Assembly: GCA_007679095.1 (NCBI GenBank)
Contig: VEFU01000022.1
Coordinates: 1 to 64,000 of the forward strand
Source of the DNA: Paenibacillus bovis
GTDB lineage: Bacteria; Bacillota; Bacilli; Bacillales; Bacillaceae_C
Direction of reading: 5' to 3'
Length of the DNA: 64,000 nucleotides
The notes beneath the pieces were generated by a model. It had not been told where the DNA came from and made no database searches. It saw only the letters and a program-made list of their open reading frames with translations. The position numbers and the translations under genes are program-made. This document shows, piece by piece, positions 16,375 to 25,008 of the stretch (positions are counted from its first letter, which is position 1; each line of letters opens with the position of its first letter).

Positions 16375-19338
16375 ATGAAGCTGAAAAGTCTTCATATCTA
16401 TGGATACGGCAAGTTTATTAACTACAAGATGGATGAACTATCTCCAGATATACAAGTTATATTCGGTGAAAATGAAGCAGGTAAGTCAACTATTATGTCA
16501 TTTATACATAGTATTCTGTTTGGATTTCCTTCTAAGCAGCAATCGCTTTTACGATATGAACCGAAAACGCATTCGGCATATGGTGGACAAATAACAATTA
16601 TGACGAGAGAGTATGGAGAAGTAGTGATTGAAAGAGTTAGAGGGAAATCTGCCGGTGATGTAACAGTTTTTCTTCGAGATGGTGTAACTGGAGGAGAAGA
16701 ACTACTTACTCAAGTTTTGAGAGGGATGAGCCGAACATTATATGAAAATGTATTTTCCTTTAACTTAAGTGGCTTGCAAGAAGTACAGCGCTTGAAAAAT
16801 GATGAAATAACTCGTTATTTACTTGCGACAGGATCTATTGGATCAGACATCCTATTACAAGCAGATGAAGCTTTCCAAAAGGAACTAGATTATTTGTTTA
16901 AACCTGGAGGAAGAAAGCCGATACTGAACGAACAAATAAAAATATTACGAGAGCAAGAAGCTGAATTAAGACAAGCAAGACAAGAAAATGAAAAATATGA
17001 AGCTCTATTAATAAAAAAAGAACAGTTATCAATTGAAATTCAGAATTTAGATAAAGAATCGAGCACCAATGAACGTAATTACCGAAAGATGAAGGAATTA
17101 GTAGAAAAGTGGTCACTCATAACGGAGTATGAACATGTTTGTGAGAAAATAGAACGATTACAACCTGTATCTTTTCCAACGGATGGATTAATACGCTATG
17201 AACAATTGTTTAACAATCGCTTGGCTATTTTTAGTAAATGGAAAGCCTTACAGGAAAAAAGTGAAAAAACTTCTGCTTCAATAATAAAAAATACCGAATC
17301 GCAAATTGATGATCAATTGTTAAAGAAAGTAAAAAAATATATGGATGAATGGCCACACTATAAGCAGATTCAAGGGGAAATTGAAGCGCTCGAAAAAAGT
17401 ATAAATGAATATATAGAACAAATCGAGCGGATTAGACAAGACCTTCATTTTTCGAAGGATAAAGATATCCAGGAAATTAATCTTAGCTTTGATATGAAAG
17501 CTCAAATAAAAGATAAATTACACCAATTAGTTGGATTAGAGACAGAAGAGCAACAAATACTTTCACAAATAGAACGACTTTATAAAGAAGTAGAAATCGC
17601 AGAGAATAAATGTGAAACAATAGAACAGAAAATGCTCTCTGAAAGTGATTTTAACAAATTGCAAAAGCAACGGGTTAATTGGAAAAGTAGAGAGCAATTA
17701 ATAGAAGAAAAGAAAAGTATCAAAAGGGACTTAGAAATAGAAATAGAACGAAACGCAATACTAGAAAAACAATCGAAAATGAGTTTGATGATGAACGTCA
17801 TTTTCTTTGTTTTAAGTATCGGATTATTTATTTGGGGATGGAGCCAACGTGAATATTTTCTTACAATCGTTGCAATTATAGCTTTTGTATATGCTATCAT
17901 TGCTTTTGTGTTAGGAAAAAAGCAAAAAAATATTAGCAATGTCGAGCATTTACAATCGAAATTAGCAATGATAAAGAATCAGCTTGAAAGTGAAGGCGAT
18001 TATATTAATCCTCAAGTCATTTATGATGAGCAGCAATCGCTTCGAAATGAATGGAAACAAACATTTCAAGGATTAGAAGAGAAAAAATACAATTTACAAG
18101 AATGGACCTCATATAAAGAGAAAAATAAGTCGGAACAAGAAATAATACAAACCGAACTAGTTCAAATAAAGGATCAACTAGGGTTGCCAATATTCTTTGC
18201 AAATTCACGTTTAGATGATGCATATGAATTACTATTAAAGCTATTCCAGCTACACTCCAACATGATGCATGCAAAAAAAGAACGTGACGAGAAACAGGAA
18301 AAATATGATAAATGGTTGGAAGAGCTCCGAGAAATAGCACTTGAGGTTGGGATTACAGAAGTAGATAAGGTCGTCATATTACATCAATTTAAAGGTAGTT
18401 ATGAAAGTGAGCAAGCAAAGAAAAATAATATAATTGATTTAATAGAGAAGAAAAACGACATAGTAGAGGAACAAAAATTATTAGAGGTAGAAATCAATGA
18501 GTATGACAAAGTTATTCAAGAATTGTTTGATCATGCAGGAGTGGAAAATGAAGAAGAGTTCCGTAGTGTAGGTAAACGATTTGAAGAACTGGAACGTCTG
18601 CAAATGCGTGTGGAGGTTCTGAAAGCACAAATTGGCAGTGATATGCTAGTGGAATCAGAGAATTACGATTCAGAGGATGAATTAAACGATATCGTTGGGA
18701 AAATAGTTATCCAGATGACGGCTAATGAGAAAAAATTGCAAGATTTACGCCAACAATTAGCCTCTATTAACCATAAAATCGAACAATTAGAGGAAGGCGG
18801 CACATACACAGACAAGCTTCACCGTTTTCATCAAAGTAAATCGAACTTTAATGAACAAGCACAGAAGTGGGCTAAAATAATGTTGGCTCAAACGTTACTT
18901 CAAAAAACAATGAGTAATTATATTAAGGATCGTTTTCCAAAAGTCATGAAGACAGCAGAAGCATATATGTCTATGTTGACAAATAACCAGTATGTCCAAA
19001 TTTCATTTCAGCAAAATGAAAGTATTCTAGTCCGTCATCAAAATGGAACATATTATGCACCTGCTGAACTAAGTAGGGGAACTAGTGAGCAACTCTATAC
19101 TGCATTGCGTTTTGCTTTAGTACAAGTATTACATGAAGACTATCCGTTTCCAATTATTATTGATGATGGTTTTGTAAACTTTGACAAACAAAGAACAGAT
19201 AATGTTTTACAGTTGATGAAAACAATCAGTAAGACATCACAAGTATTTCTCTTTACGTGTCATGAACATATTAAAGCAAATTTCGATCCATCACATTGTT
19301 ATGCTTTAACCGAAAGTAGAGAACAACATGTTACTTGA
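16375..19338 (+). CDS. yhaN: SbcC/Rad50-like ATPase with internal membrane segment
   Basis: This 987-residue SMC-type protein has Walker A GENEAGKST at 31-39. It continues with long Glu/Gln/Lys coiled coils, two adjacent hydrophobic helices at about 469-521, more coiled coil, then an ABC-type signature (LSRGTSEQLYTALRFAL) and Walker B (PIIIDDGFVNFD, near residue 927). The hydrophobic pair at the coil apex, where Rad50 has a zinc hook, suggests membrane anchoring. It is co-transcribed with yhaO (19-bp gap, AAGGAGGGTGATG site) and probably with yhaM. Confidence 0.92.
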   Translation: MKLKSLHIYGYGKFINYKMDELSPDIQVIFGENEAGKSTIMSFIHSILFGFPSKQQSLLRYEPKTHSAYGGQITIMTREYGEVVIERVRGKSAGDVTVFLRDGVTGGEELLTQVLRGMSRTLYENVFSFNLSGLQEVQRLKNDEITRYLLATGSIGSDILLQADEAFQKELDYLFKPGGRKPILNEQIKILREQEAELRQARQENEKYEALLIKKEQLSIEIQNLDKESSTNERNYRKMKELVEKWSLITEYEHVCEKIERLQPVSFPTDGLIRYEQLFNNRLAIFSKWKALQEKSEKTSASIIKNTESQIDDQLLKKVKKYMDEWPHYKQIQGEIEALEKSINEYIEQIERIRQDLHFSKDKDIQEINLSFDMKAQIKDKLHQLVGLETEEQQILSQIERLYKEVEIAENKCETIEQKMLSESDFNKLQKQRVNWKSREQLIEEKKSIKRDLEIEIERNAILEKQSKMSLMMNVIFFVLSIGLFIWGWSQREYFLTIVAIIAFVYAIIAFVLGKKQKNISNVEHLQSKLAMIKNQLESEGDYINPQVIYDEQQSLRNEWKQTFQGLEEKKYNLQEWTSYKEKNKSEQEIIQTELVQIKDQLGLPIFFANSRLDDAYELLLKLFQLHSNMMHAKKERDEKQEKYDKWLEELREIALEVGITEVDKVVILHQFKGSYESEQAKKNNIIDLIEKKNDIVEEQKLLEVEINEYDKVIQELFDHAGVENEEEFRSVGKRFEELERLQMRVEVLKAQIGSDMLVESENYDSEDELNDIVGKIVIQMTANEKKLQDLRQQLASINHKIEQLEEGGTYTDKLHRFHQSKSNFNEQAQKWAKIMLAQTLLQKTMSNYIKDRFPKVMKTAEAYMSMLTNNQYVQISFQQNESILVRHQNGTYYAPAELSRGTSEQLYTALRFALVQVLHEDYPFPIIIDDGFVNFDKQRTDNVLQLMKTISKTSQVFLFTCHEHIKANFDPSHCYALTESREQHVT

Positions 19339-19384
19339 TATGTTATAATTTGGGAAGAGAAAAAATCAAATCGGGGGCGTTCAT

Positions 19385-20329
19385 ATGGCAAAGGAACTTT
19401 TACATCATGAGGTTGGCGAGCATGTTGATCTTTTTTTGCTTATTAAAAGTGCAACAAAAGGAATAGCAAGTAATGGGAAACCATTTCTTACAGTCATTCT
19501 TCAAGATCGATCTGGAGATATTGAGGCGAAGCTATGGGATACTTCTGATGAGCAAGTAAAATTGTATCAACCAGAAACGATTGTACGTGTTGCAGGTGAA
19601 ATACATAATTATCGAGGCAGGCTACAATTGAAGATAAAACAAATCAGACCATCCAACCCACAAGATGGTGTTCATGTATCTGATTTACTAGAAACAGCCC
19701 CGATAAGTAAAGAAGAAATCGCTGAGAAAGTAACACAATATATTTTTGAAATGAAAAATCCAAATCTGCAAAGAATCACGAGACATTTATTGAAAAAGTA
19801 TCAAACTGCTTTTTTAGAATTTCCAGCTGCTACGAAAAATCATCATGAATTCGTATCTGGTTTAGGTTATCATGTAGTTTCCATGCTTGATTTAGCTAAA
19901 TCAATTGCTACTCAATATCCATCATTAGATAAAGACCTATTATATTCAGGTATCATTTTACACGACTTAGGTAAGGTTATAGAGTTATCTGGACCTGTGT
20001 CTGCAACGTACACAATTGAAGGAAACCTTATTGGCCATATTTCAATCATTGTAAATGAAATAGGTAAAGCTGCGGATGAGCTAGGGATTAAAGGCGAGGA
20101 AATAGTAGTATTACAACATCTTGTCTTAAGCCATCATGGGAAGTTGGAATGGGGGAGTCCCAAACAACCAATGATTAAAGAAGCAGAGATACTCCACCTT
20201 ATAGATAATATCGATGCTAAAATGAATATGCTGGATCGTGCTTTAAAACGAGTGAAACCTGGAGAGTTTTCGGAGCGGATTTTTGCGCTTGATAATCGTT
20301 CCTTTTATAAACCTACATTTCATTCCTAA
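19385..20329 (+). CDS. yhaM: 3'-5' exoribonuclease YhaM
   Basis: The 314-residue protein starts with an OB-fold nucleic-acid domain (about 10-90; [18 protein letters not shown]) and continues with an HD phosphohydrolase domain. Its visible ligands are in [20 protein letters not shown] (HD at about 192-193) and [12 protein letters not shown]. Family enzymes degrade RNA and DNA 3' to 5' with Mn or Co. It ends the yhaO-yhaN-yhaM run with an intrinsic terminator. Confidence 0.95.
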   Translation: MAKELLHHEVGEHVDLFLLIKSATKGIASNGKPFLTVILQDRSGDIEAKLWDTSDEQVKLYQPETIVRVAGEIHNYRGRLQLKIKQIRPSNPQDGVHVSDLLETAPISKEEIAEKVTQYIFEMKNPNLQRITRHLLKKYQTAFLEFPAATKNHHEFVSGLGYHVVSMLDLAKSIATQYPSLDKDLLYSGIILHDLGKVIELSGPVSATYTIEGNLIGHISIIVNEIGKAADELGIKGEEIVVLQHLVLSHHGKLEWGSPKQPMIKEAEILHLIDNIDAKMNMLDRALKRVKPGEFSERIFALDNRSFYKPTFHS

Positions 20330-20357
20330 TGCCTTCTTAATAGAGGGCATTTTTTTA
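20329..20357 (+). terminator. Intrinsic terminator after yhaM
   Basis: ATGCCTTC pairs with GAGGGCAT (one G-T pair) and is followed by seven T. Confidence 0.9.
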
Positions 20358-20413
20358 TTTGTGAAACATATATTGTAGTAGGTGGACAAGCGATGAAAGG
20401 AGTGGTTAGTGAT

Positions 20414-20599
20414 ATGTCATTACCATTTTGGGTTTATTTTGTAATTGTTGGCATATTTGTGAGTGCATTCATGGCAGTAAAAACAGCAAAAGAAGATAGA
20501 GAAATGGAAACAGAGTGGATTGAGAAAGAAGGACAAGTGTATGTAGAAAGAATGGAGCAAGAGAAAGAGCGAAGAAAGAAAGTAGATGCAGCAGTTTAA
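20414..20599 (+). CDS. yhaL: YhaL-family sporulation protein
   Basis: The 61-residue product starts MSLPFWVYFVIVGIFVSAFMAV, one N-terminal membrane helix. A charged helix follows (EMETEWIEKEGQVYVERMEQEKERRKK), as in B. subtilis YhaL. An ATG at 20393 in the same frame also has an AGGTGG site. The ATG at 20414 behind AAAGGAG agrees better with the homologue. It lies between yhaM and convergent prsA, as in B. subtilis. Confidence 0.85.
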   Translation: MSLPFWVYFVIVGIFVSAFMAVKTAKEDREMETEWIEKEGQVYVERMEQEKERRKKVDAAV

Positions 20600-20631
20600 A
20601 TTAGCTTCGTCCTCAGCTTAAAGCTTGACAC

Positions 20632-20671
20632 AAAAGACATTGAGAGATTCATCTTGATGTCTTTTTATTAT
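20632..20671 (+). terminator. Intrinsic terminator after yhaL
   Basis: AAAAGACAT pairs with ATGTCTTTT. The long loop itself contains the complementary pieces AGAGAT and ATCTT. Confidence 0.8.
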
Positions 20672-20721
20672 GGAGTAGAATAAGATCCTTTATCATAGTA
20701 GCAATTAATTTTTGAAACATT

Positions 20722-20769
20722 AAAAAAGACTGTCGAAAAACTCGAGTTCATCTAGTTTATCGACAGTCT
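20722..20769 (-). terminator. Intrinsic terminator of prsA
   Basis: Leftward AGACTGTCG pairs with CGACAGTCT, with a T-run after the stem and an inner AACTAGATGAACTCGAGTT partial pairing. Confidence 0.88.
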
Positions 20770-20787
20770 AAATGCCGTGTCTGTATC

Positions 20788-21672
20788 TTATTTTTCTTCT
20801 TCTTTACCTAAAAAGGTATCAAAAGTGTCCTCTAAATCTTTATCTGCAATTTTAACGTCTGCTTTTTCTAGTACATCTTTTAATGCCTCTTGCATCACAG
20901 TACCATCTATTTTGGATAACTTAAGTTCTTTCTCATAGTCTGCTTTTACATCTTCGAATGGTTCTTTTGTAGGTTTATCTGTAACCTTAATGATATGAAA
21001 TCCGAATTGTGATTCAACAGGATCACTAATTTCATCTTGTTCCAATTTGAATGCAGCTTCTTTAAATGCCGCATCTAACTGTGGATCACTATAAGAAATT
21101 GTACCAAGATCTCCACCTTGTGCATCAGCAGTTTTATCTTCAGAGAATGCTTTAGAAACTGCAGCAAAGTCTCCACCGTTTTCCAATTGCTCTTTTACTT
21201 TTAGTGCTGTTTCTTCATCTTTTACTAATATATGACTAGCCTTAATATCAGGTAACTTCTCATCATAATACTTTTTAACTTCGTCCTCTGAGACGGAAAT
21301 TCGATCCATTGCAGCTTTATTAAGAAGTTCATTTAAACGCATATTAAAACGTAAATCATCTTCATCTTTAAACTGGCTTTGCATAAGGAACATGTTAAAT
21401 TGTTCTTCCCCTAAAGCTTTCAATTCATTAATTTGCTCATCGATTTCTTTTTCATCGACTTCGTACTCTTTCGATAACGCTTTTTCGAAGACTAATTGTT
21501 GTAATACAATTTCTCCGACACTGTCTTTCATTGCTTCATAAAGCTCTTCTTTTGTCACATTTCCTGCTTTTGACTTTACAATGGCTTCGCTATTTCCATC
21601 ATCATTTCCATTGCAAGCTGCTAAGCCGAGGACTCCTGCGGCTAATGTGAAAGATATTACCCATTTCTTCAT
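20788..21672 (-). CDS. prsA: Foldase lipoprotein PrsA
   Basis: This 294-residue secreted foldase is anchored to the outer face of the membrane. The signal peptide ends in a lipobox with C20 (LGLAAC). A PpiC/parvulin domain lies at about 133-225 (IKASHILVKDEETA, GGDLGTISYSDP, ESQFGFHIIKVTD), flanked by helical NC domains. It assists folding of exported proteins, including penicillin-binding proteins. It is monocistronic. In B. subtilis prsA is repressed by Hpr, whose gene is 2 kb away here. No Hpr site was searched for. Confidence 0.96.
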   Translation of the reverse strand: MKKWVISFTLAAGVLGLAACNGNDDGNSEAIVKSKAGNVTKEELYEAMKDSVGEIVLQQLVFEKALSKEYEVDEKEIDEQINELKALGEEQFNMFLMQSQFKDEDDLRFNMRLNELLNKAAMDRISVSEDEVKKYYDEKLPDIKASHILVKDEETALKVKEQLENGGDFAAVSKAFSEDKTADAQGGDLGTISYSDPQLDAAFKEAAFKLEQDEISDPVESQFGFHIIKVTDKPTKEPFEDVKADYEKELKLSKIDGTVMQEALKDVLEKADVKIADKDLEDTFDTFLGKEEEK

Positions 21673-21867
21673 TATTATACAACTCCCTATGTATACATGT
21701 CGTTTATTGTTGAAAGGTACAAGGTTTACTATATCATAACTTTATTTGGAAAAAAACAAAACATTAGCTTGGTTTAATGTAATCTTTTAAAAAATGGGCG
21801 TTTGCTACAACCAAGTCATTATGTTGGGGCATATGCTGTAGCGAAAGAGAAAAAGGAGGTTATTAAA

Positions 21868-21951
21868 ATGGGTTTTGCTCATAATTCCGGATTTGCGTTA
21901 ATCGTAGTCCTATTTATTCTGTTAATCATTGTAGGTGCAGCATATCTATAA
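21868..21951 (+). CDS. YjcZ-family sporulation micro-protein (27 aa)
   Basis: This 27-codon gene starts at ATG 21868, 7 bases after AAAAGGAGG. It encodes [20 protein letters not shown] plus IVGAAYL, a short polar head and one membrane helix. It is the first of two tandem copies, and its hydrophobic tail nearly matches the gene at 3573-3704. Membrane insertion in the developing spore is inferred from family membership. Confidence 0.85.
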   Translation: MGFAHNSGFALIVVLFILLIIVGAAYL

Positions 21952-21983
21952 AAATATTTTTAAAAAAATTTACTAATTTCCTA

Positions 21984-22010
21984 ACACATGCAAAAAAGCT
22001 GAATAGGATA
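21984..22010 (+). promoter_or_regulatory. Candidate sigma-K promoter of the second YjcZ gene
   Basis: AC at 21984-21985, 16 bases, then AATAGGATA at 22002-22010. This matches the AC-N16-CATANNNTA pattern except the first base. It lies 31 bases before the start codon. Confidence 0.4.
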
Positions 22011-22040
22011 TTAAGAACCAATTGGAGGAGGTGTTAGTTA

Positions 22041-22130
22041 ATGAGCGGAGGCGGATACGGCGGAGGCTTTGCCTTGATTGTTGTATTGTTCATTTTGTTA
22101 ATTATCGTAGGTGCTTCATGGTTGTACTAA
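22041..22130 (+). CDS. YjcZ-family sporulation micro-protein (29 aa)
   Basis: The 29-codon gene starts at ATG 22041 behind TTGGAGGAGGTG. It encodes a glycine-rich head (MSGGGYGGG) followed by [20 protein letters not shown]. It is the tandem neighbour of 21868-21951, has its own ribosome site, possibly its own sigma-K type promoter, and a terminator downstream. Confidence 0.87.
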   Translation: MSGGGYGGGFALIVVLFILLIIVGASWLY

Positions 22131-22167
22131 ATTAAAATGTAAAGGTCAAATCGACCATTGATAATAA

Positions 22168-22197
22168 AAAGGCAGATCCTATGAATCTGCCTTTTTA
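22168..22197 (+). terminator. Intrinsic terminator after the YjcZ pair
   Basis: AAAAAGGCAGAT pairs with ATCTGCCTTTTT. The T tract serves the rightward genes and the A tract may serve the leftward small membrane gene. Confidence 0.88.
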
Positions 22198-22213
22198 TCC
22201 ATTCATTTTACTC

Positions 22214-22393
22214 TTACGTATACAAAATCTCAATATATGAAGAGAAGAGTAAGATGGTTATTAAAATATTAATCGTACGAAATACTTTGGGCTGCCGTTC
22301 TTCAGGTATTTCCTTAACGATGCATAGGGAATTTGTTAAGTTGTTAATGATATATAATATAAAAATAGCAAAAATGATAAAAATGGAGATCAA
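22214..22393 (-). CDS. Possible small membrane protein with TTG start (59 aa)
   Basis: This leftward frame has a TTG at 22393, five bases after GGTGA. It reads two hydrophobic helices (ISIFIIFAIFILYIINNL and TINILITILLFSSYIEILY) joined by a charged loop (KEIPEERQPKVFR). The frame stays open and hydrophobic back to a stop at 22475-22477, without any ATG or GTG. The gene could therefore be longer with an unusual start, or be 5'-damaged. I know no homologue. It lies between yhaJ and the YjcZ terminator. The rightward ORF on the other strand has no ribosome site and looks like its shadow. Confidence 0.45.
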   Translation of the reverse strand: MISIFIIFAIFILYIINNLTNSLCIVKEIPEERQPKVFRTINILITILLFSSYIEILYT

Positions 22394-22511
22394 TATTTCA
22401 CCCGTCCCTTCATCTCCTGATAGTAAAAGGATAGCAAATATAAGAAGAAAAAGATAGATAATTTCTAGAAAAAACTACAGGAAGTGTATTGATGTAAAGG
22501 AAAAAATCCCC

Positions 22512-23054
22512 TTACTGATTATCTTTAATTAGTATTTCATAGCCGTTTTCGTTTTCCTCTACTAATGCTCCACTAGGAGAAGTGATTAAGTTTTTAGCAT
22601 ACATAAAGTCTACAGTACACAGTCCAAAATGGATAGCAATTAAGATGGACGAATAATGTACATAGTGTGGAAATAGAAAAATTGCTGCGATTAATAATAA
22701 ATTTATTATTACACAAGGAAAGAGCAATGCAATTAGAAATTGCCTAATTTGAATTGGCTTGTTAATAGTTATGTTTATCACAGGTAAAGCTAAAAAGTAA
22801 TATTCAAAATCGATTTTCATTTCTTTTCTATGCGACAAAATAGGGAGTATATGAAATAATTTATGCACTGGATAAAGTAAAATGAACGCACCAAGGAAGA
22901 TTAAAAAATTATTATCTTTTAAATGCCCATAGCCCATAGCTTGAGTTGGAACAAAAATAGCAATAAAAACAAAAAAAGAAACGAAAATGGAAATAGCAAA
23001 ATTCCGGTAAAACAAATTTTTTTTGTTCCCGTTAAAAGATTTCCAACAATGCAT
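22512..23054 (-). CDS. yhaJ: YhaJ-like DUF3267 membrane protein
   Basis: The ATG at 23054 has GGAGG nine bases upstream and gives a 180-residue protein starting MHCWKSFN. The frame opens 23 codons further up with no site. Four or five hydrophobic segments are present. The middle contains a loop, YPVHKLFHILPILSH, which in DUF3267 proteins often carries an H-x-x-x-H-like element. Function is unknown. A homologue, YhaJ, has the same neighbourhood near hpr in B. subtilis, and that assignment is moderately sure. Confidence 0.72.
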   Translation of the reverse strand: MHCWKSFNGNKKNLFYRNFAISIFVSFFVFIAIFVPTQAMGYGHLKDNNFLIFLGAFILLYPVHKLFHILPILSHRKEMKIDFEYYFLALPVINITINKPIQIRQFLIALLFPCVIINLLLIAAIFLFPHYVHYSSILIAIHFGLCTVDFMYAKNLITSPSGALVEENENGYEILIKDNQ

Positions 23055-23215
23055 GCCTATAAGCCTCCAAAATTCCGTGGTTTTAACTCTACATACTTTA
23101 CGACGAATAATCTGGAAATGCAATAGTTATTTTGATTGATTCATATAGAAATTTGAAAAGCAAGGATAAAGGTTAAGAGATACATATTTTTGTGAAGGAA
23201 TGAGCATGGAAAGGA

Positions 23216-23253
23216 AACAAAAAGCGGATGATTTTTTATCTTTAATCCGCTTT
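23216..23253 (-). terminator. Intrinsic terminator of hpr
   Basis: Leftward AAAGCGGAT pairs with ATCCGCTTT and continues TTTGTTTCC. The remaining bases up to yhaJ hold no supported gene. Confidence 0.8.
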
Positions 23254-23310
23254 ATCGAGTTTGAGTGGAGGAAATATATAATCGAGCTATTGTTATGAGT
23301 ACAATACATG

Positions 23311-23880
23311 TTAGCCTACTGGTTCTACGCTAAGCTTTTTTAGTTTACCATCCACCTCAACAAACTCGTTTTCGATATTGTTAAATGATTTTTCGAATAT
23401 CTCCATAAAATCTTCGCCATATATATTTTTAATAATGGCCATTAACTCGACTATGTCTGGGAATTTTCCATACAGCTCTTTTAACGGAAGTGCTCCCTGA
23501 TACACAGAATTATTCTCCGGATTATATCGCTCGAGTATTTCCAAAAATAAACTTTCACCTTTTTCGGTTAGCTTCACATATGTATTGCGTTTGTCATGTT
23601 CTTTTTTTGAAAAACATAATAGACCACGTTCTTCTAACTTTTTGGAGAAATTGAATGCAGTAGAGACATGCATAACGCCAAATTTAGCAATATCAGATAT
23701 AGTTGCTCCGTTCATTTGATAGGCAATCCAGAGAATATGATGTTCGTTAATATTCAAGTTGAATGGTTTGATCCAATTTTGCCAATCCTTCTCAATTGAT
23801 TTCCATAAAGCTTTACTTAATTGTGCTATTCTTTGACTAAACAGCATTGTCTCAATTAATGGTGTTTTGTTATTATCCAT
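23311..23880 (-). CDS. hpr: Transition-state regulator Hpr/ScoC (MarR family)
   Basis: This 189-residue winged-helix regulator represses proteases, sporulation and peptide-uptake genes during the transition state in Bacillus. The family block [36 protein letters not shown] is present in pieces covering the HTH. The wing [14 protein letters not shown] follows, and the C-terminal [22 protein letters not shown] is specific for Hpr over generic MarR proteins. It is slightly shorter than the B. subtilis protein (203 aa). It is monocistronic, with a 756-bp repeat-rich spacer upstream. Confidence 0.93.
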   Translation of the reverse strand: MDNNKTPLIETMLFSQRIAQLSKALWKSIEKDWQNWIKPFNLNINEHHILWIAYQMNGATISDIAKFGVMHVSTAFNFSKKLEERGLLCFSKKEHDKRNTYVKLTEKGESLFLEILERYNPENNSVYQGALPLKELYGKFPDIVELMAIIKNIYGEDFMEIFEKSFNNIENEFVEVDGKLKKLSVEPVG

Positions 23881-23984
23881 CTCTCATCTTCCCCTATCAT
23901 TATAGCCTTTTTCCATTCACGGAAGTAATGCATAATAAATGTAATTTTTTGAAACTTTAGGTTATAGGTATTTCTCTTTGCTTT

Positions 23985-24250
23985 GTCCAACTCCAACGCC
24001 TAGCAAATTTACGCTTTCTACTTACGATAAGTTAACATCGATTCGTCTAAGGGCTCATCGTGTTTCCTTTATCTCGTCAGGGTCCTTGCAGGAGTGGAGC
24101 GTCGACTAAAACCGGCACGTCCTGTGCAGGCTCAAGCTGCGACATCCTGTCGCTTCGCCTGCATTAGTACATCCTGTACGTCACAACGTCGACGAAACCT
24201 ACCTCCTGTAGGCCCACGTCGCTAAACAGGCGTTTTCGCTTTTCTTTGTC
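23985..24250. repeat. Interspersed repeat island, left part (families B and C)
   Basis: The 756-bp gap between hpr and yhaH has no gene. It contains a B-type copy (gtccaactccaacgcctagcaaatttacg, cttacgataagttaacatcgattcg, ggctcatcgtgtttcctttatctcgtcag). This is interrupted or followed by C-type sequence with acatcctgt motifs, ending cgctaaacaggcgttttcgcttttctttgtc. A second B copy follows at 24365-24520 and a third at 44088-44228. Confidence 0.75.
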
Positions 24251-24259
24251 CAGCTACAG

Positions 24260-24356
24260 GCGGTAGGGGCTCGGGGTCAAATAACCTGATTCAATGAAAG
24301 GCAGAAGGCGCCTTTCATTGAATCAGAACATTTGCCTGTCGCCCCTGGGCAACCGC
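24260..24356. repeat. 97-bp hairpin-forming palindrome
   Basis: The core is a perfect 16-bp inverted repeat, CTGATTCAATGAAAGG at 24286-24301 and CCTTTCATTGAATCAG at 24311-24326. Outer arms GCGGTAGGGGC at 24260-24270 and GCCCCT...ACCGC at 24341-24356 also pair. It sits between two B-type repeat copies, and both flanks carry ctttgtccagct / tctgtctagct-like sequence. Confidence 0.8.
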
Positions 24357-24364
24357 ATTTCACT

Positions 24365-24520
24365 TTTCTCTGTCTAGCTCAAACGCCTAGCGCCTAGCAA
24401 ATTTACGCTTTCTTCCTACGATAAGTCAACATCGATTCGCCTAAGGGCTCATCGTGTTTCCTTTATCTCGTCAGAAAGCTTTAAATTTGTACGTCGCTAA
24501 ACAGGCGTTTTCGCTTTTCT
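24365..24520. repeat. Interspersed repeat, second family B copy
   Basis: The copy runs from ctctgtctagctcaaacgcc through agcaaatttacg, ttcctacgataagtcaacatcgattcg and ggctcatcgtgtttccttta to cgctaaacaggcgttttcgc. It is closer to the copy at 44088-44228 than to the neighbouring copy at 23985. Confidence 0.8.
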
Positions 24521-24597
24521 ATATATTATGCCAATAAAGTAAAGATTAATAAAGTAGTAAATAAACAAAATTTTTAAGAAATGGTTGTAAAATAGAG

Positions 24598-24631
24598 AAG
24601 GGTTGTCCTAGAAAGTATTAGGCAACCCTTT
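24598..24631 (-). terminator. Terminator of yhaH
   Basis: Leftward AAGGGTTG pairs with CAACCCTT, with inner CTA/TAG pairing. Downstream is a pyrimidine-rich tail, ctctatttt. Confidence 0.75.
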
Positions 24632-24636
24632 AATGT

Positions 24637-25008
24637 TTAAGATATGGTTGTTTTTTCTTTTTGAAGTTTTTCTTCCAATTGTGCAATTGTCTCACGTATT
24701 TCTTTCATTTCTTCTTGCAAGGCTTCTTTGTTTGGTTCTATACTTTTTTGCCATTCGGAAACGGCGACTTTTACATCTCCTGCAATTTCCTTAATTATTT
24801 CTTGTCCTTCTTTCGTTGCTTGGACGACTGAATTTTTTATATCAATTGCATCTTCTTTTAATTCATTGGCAACTTTTACCCATTCGCCTTTTGTTTCTTT
24901 AATTTGATTTCGAAGTTCTCTACCTGAAGAAGGTGCTGTAAGTAAGGCAGCCGCAGCTCCGACGATACCACCGAATAATAATCCGCATGTGAAAGCTTTT
25001 TTATTCAT
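24637..25008 (-). CDS. yhaH: YtxH-domain protein
   Basis: The 123-residue protein has an N-terminal membrane helix (AFTCGLLFGGIVGAAAALLTAP) followed by SSGRELRNQIKE, the YtxH signature. About 85 residues of charged helix end in a coiled coil (EEMKEIRETIAQLEEKLQKEK). YtxH proteins are membrane-associated and often stress-induced. Position beside hpr matches B. subtilis YhaH. TGAGGTGATAAT precedes the ATG. Confidence 0.85.
   Translation of the reverse strand: MNKKAFTCGLLFGGIVGAAAALLTAPSSGRELRNQIKETKGEWVKVANELKEDAIDIKNSVVQATKEGQEIIKEIAGDVKVAVSEWQKSIEPNKEALQEEMKEIRETIAQLEEKLQKEKTTIS

Noticed and set aside
22254-22457. 67-codon rightward ORF
   Set aside because: No ribosome site. The opposite strand carries a more protein-like membrane frame.
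23127-23309. 60-codon leftward ORF between hpr and yhaJ
   Set aside because: No ribosome site, low-complexity composition, and it overlaps the hpr terminator.
23985-24520. Spaced repeats considered as a CRISPR array
   Set aside because: Repeat units are long, few, irregularly spaced and also dispersed elsewhere. No cas gene is near.
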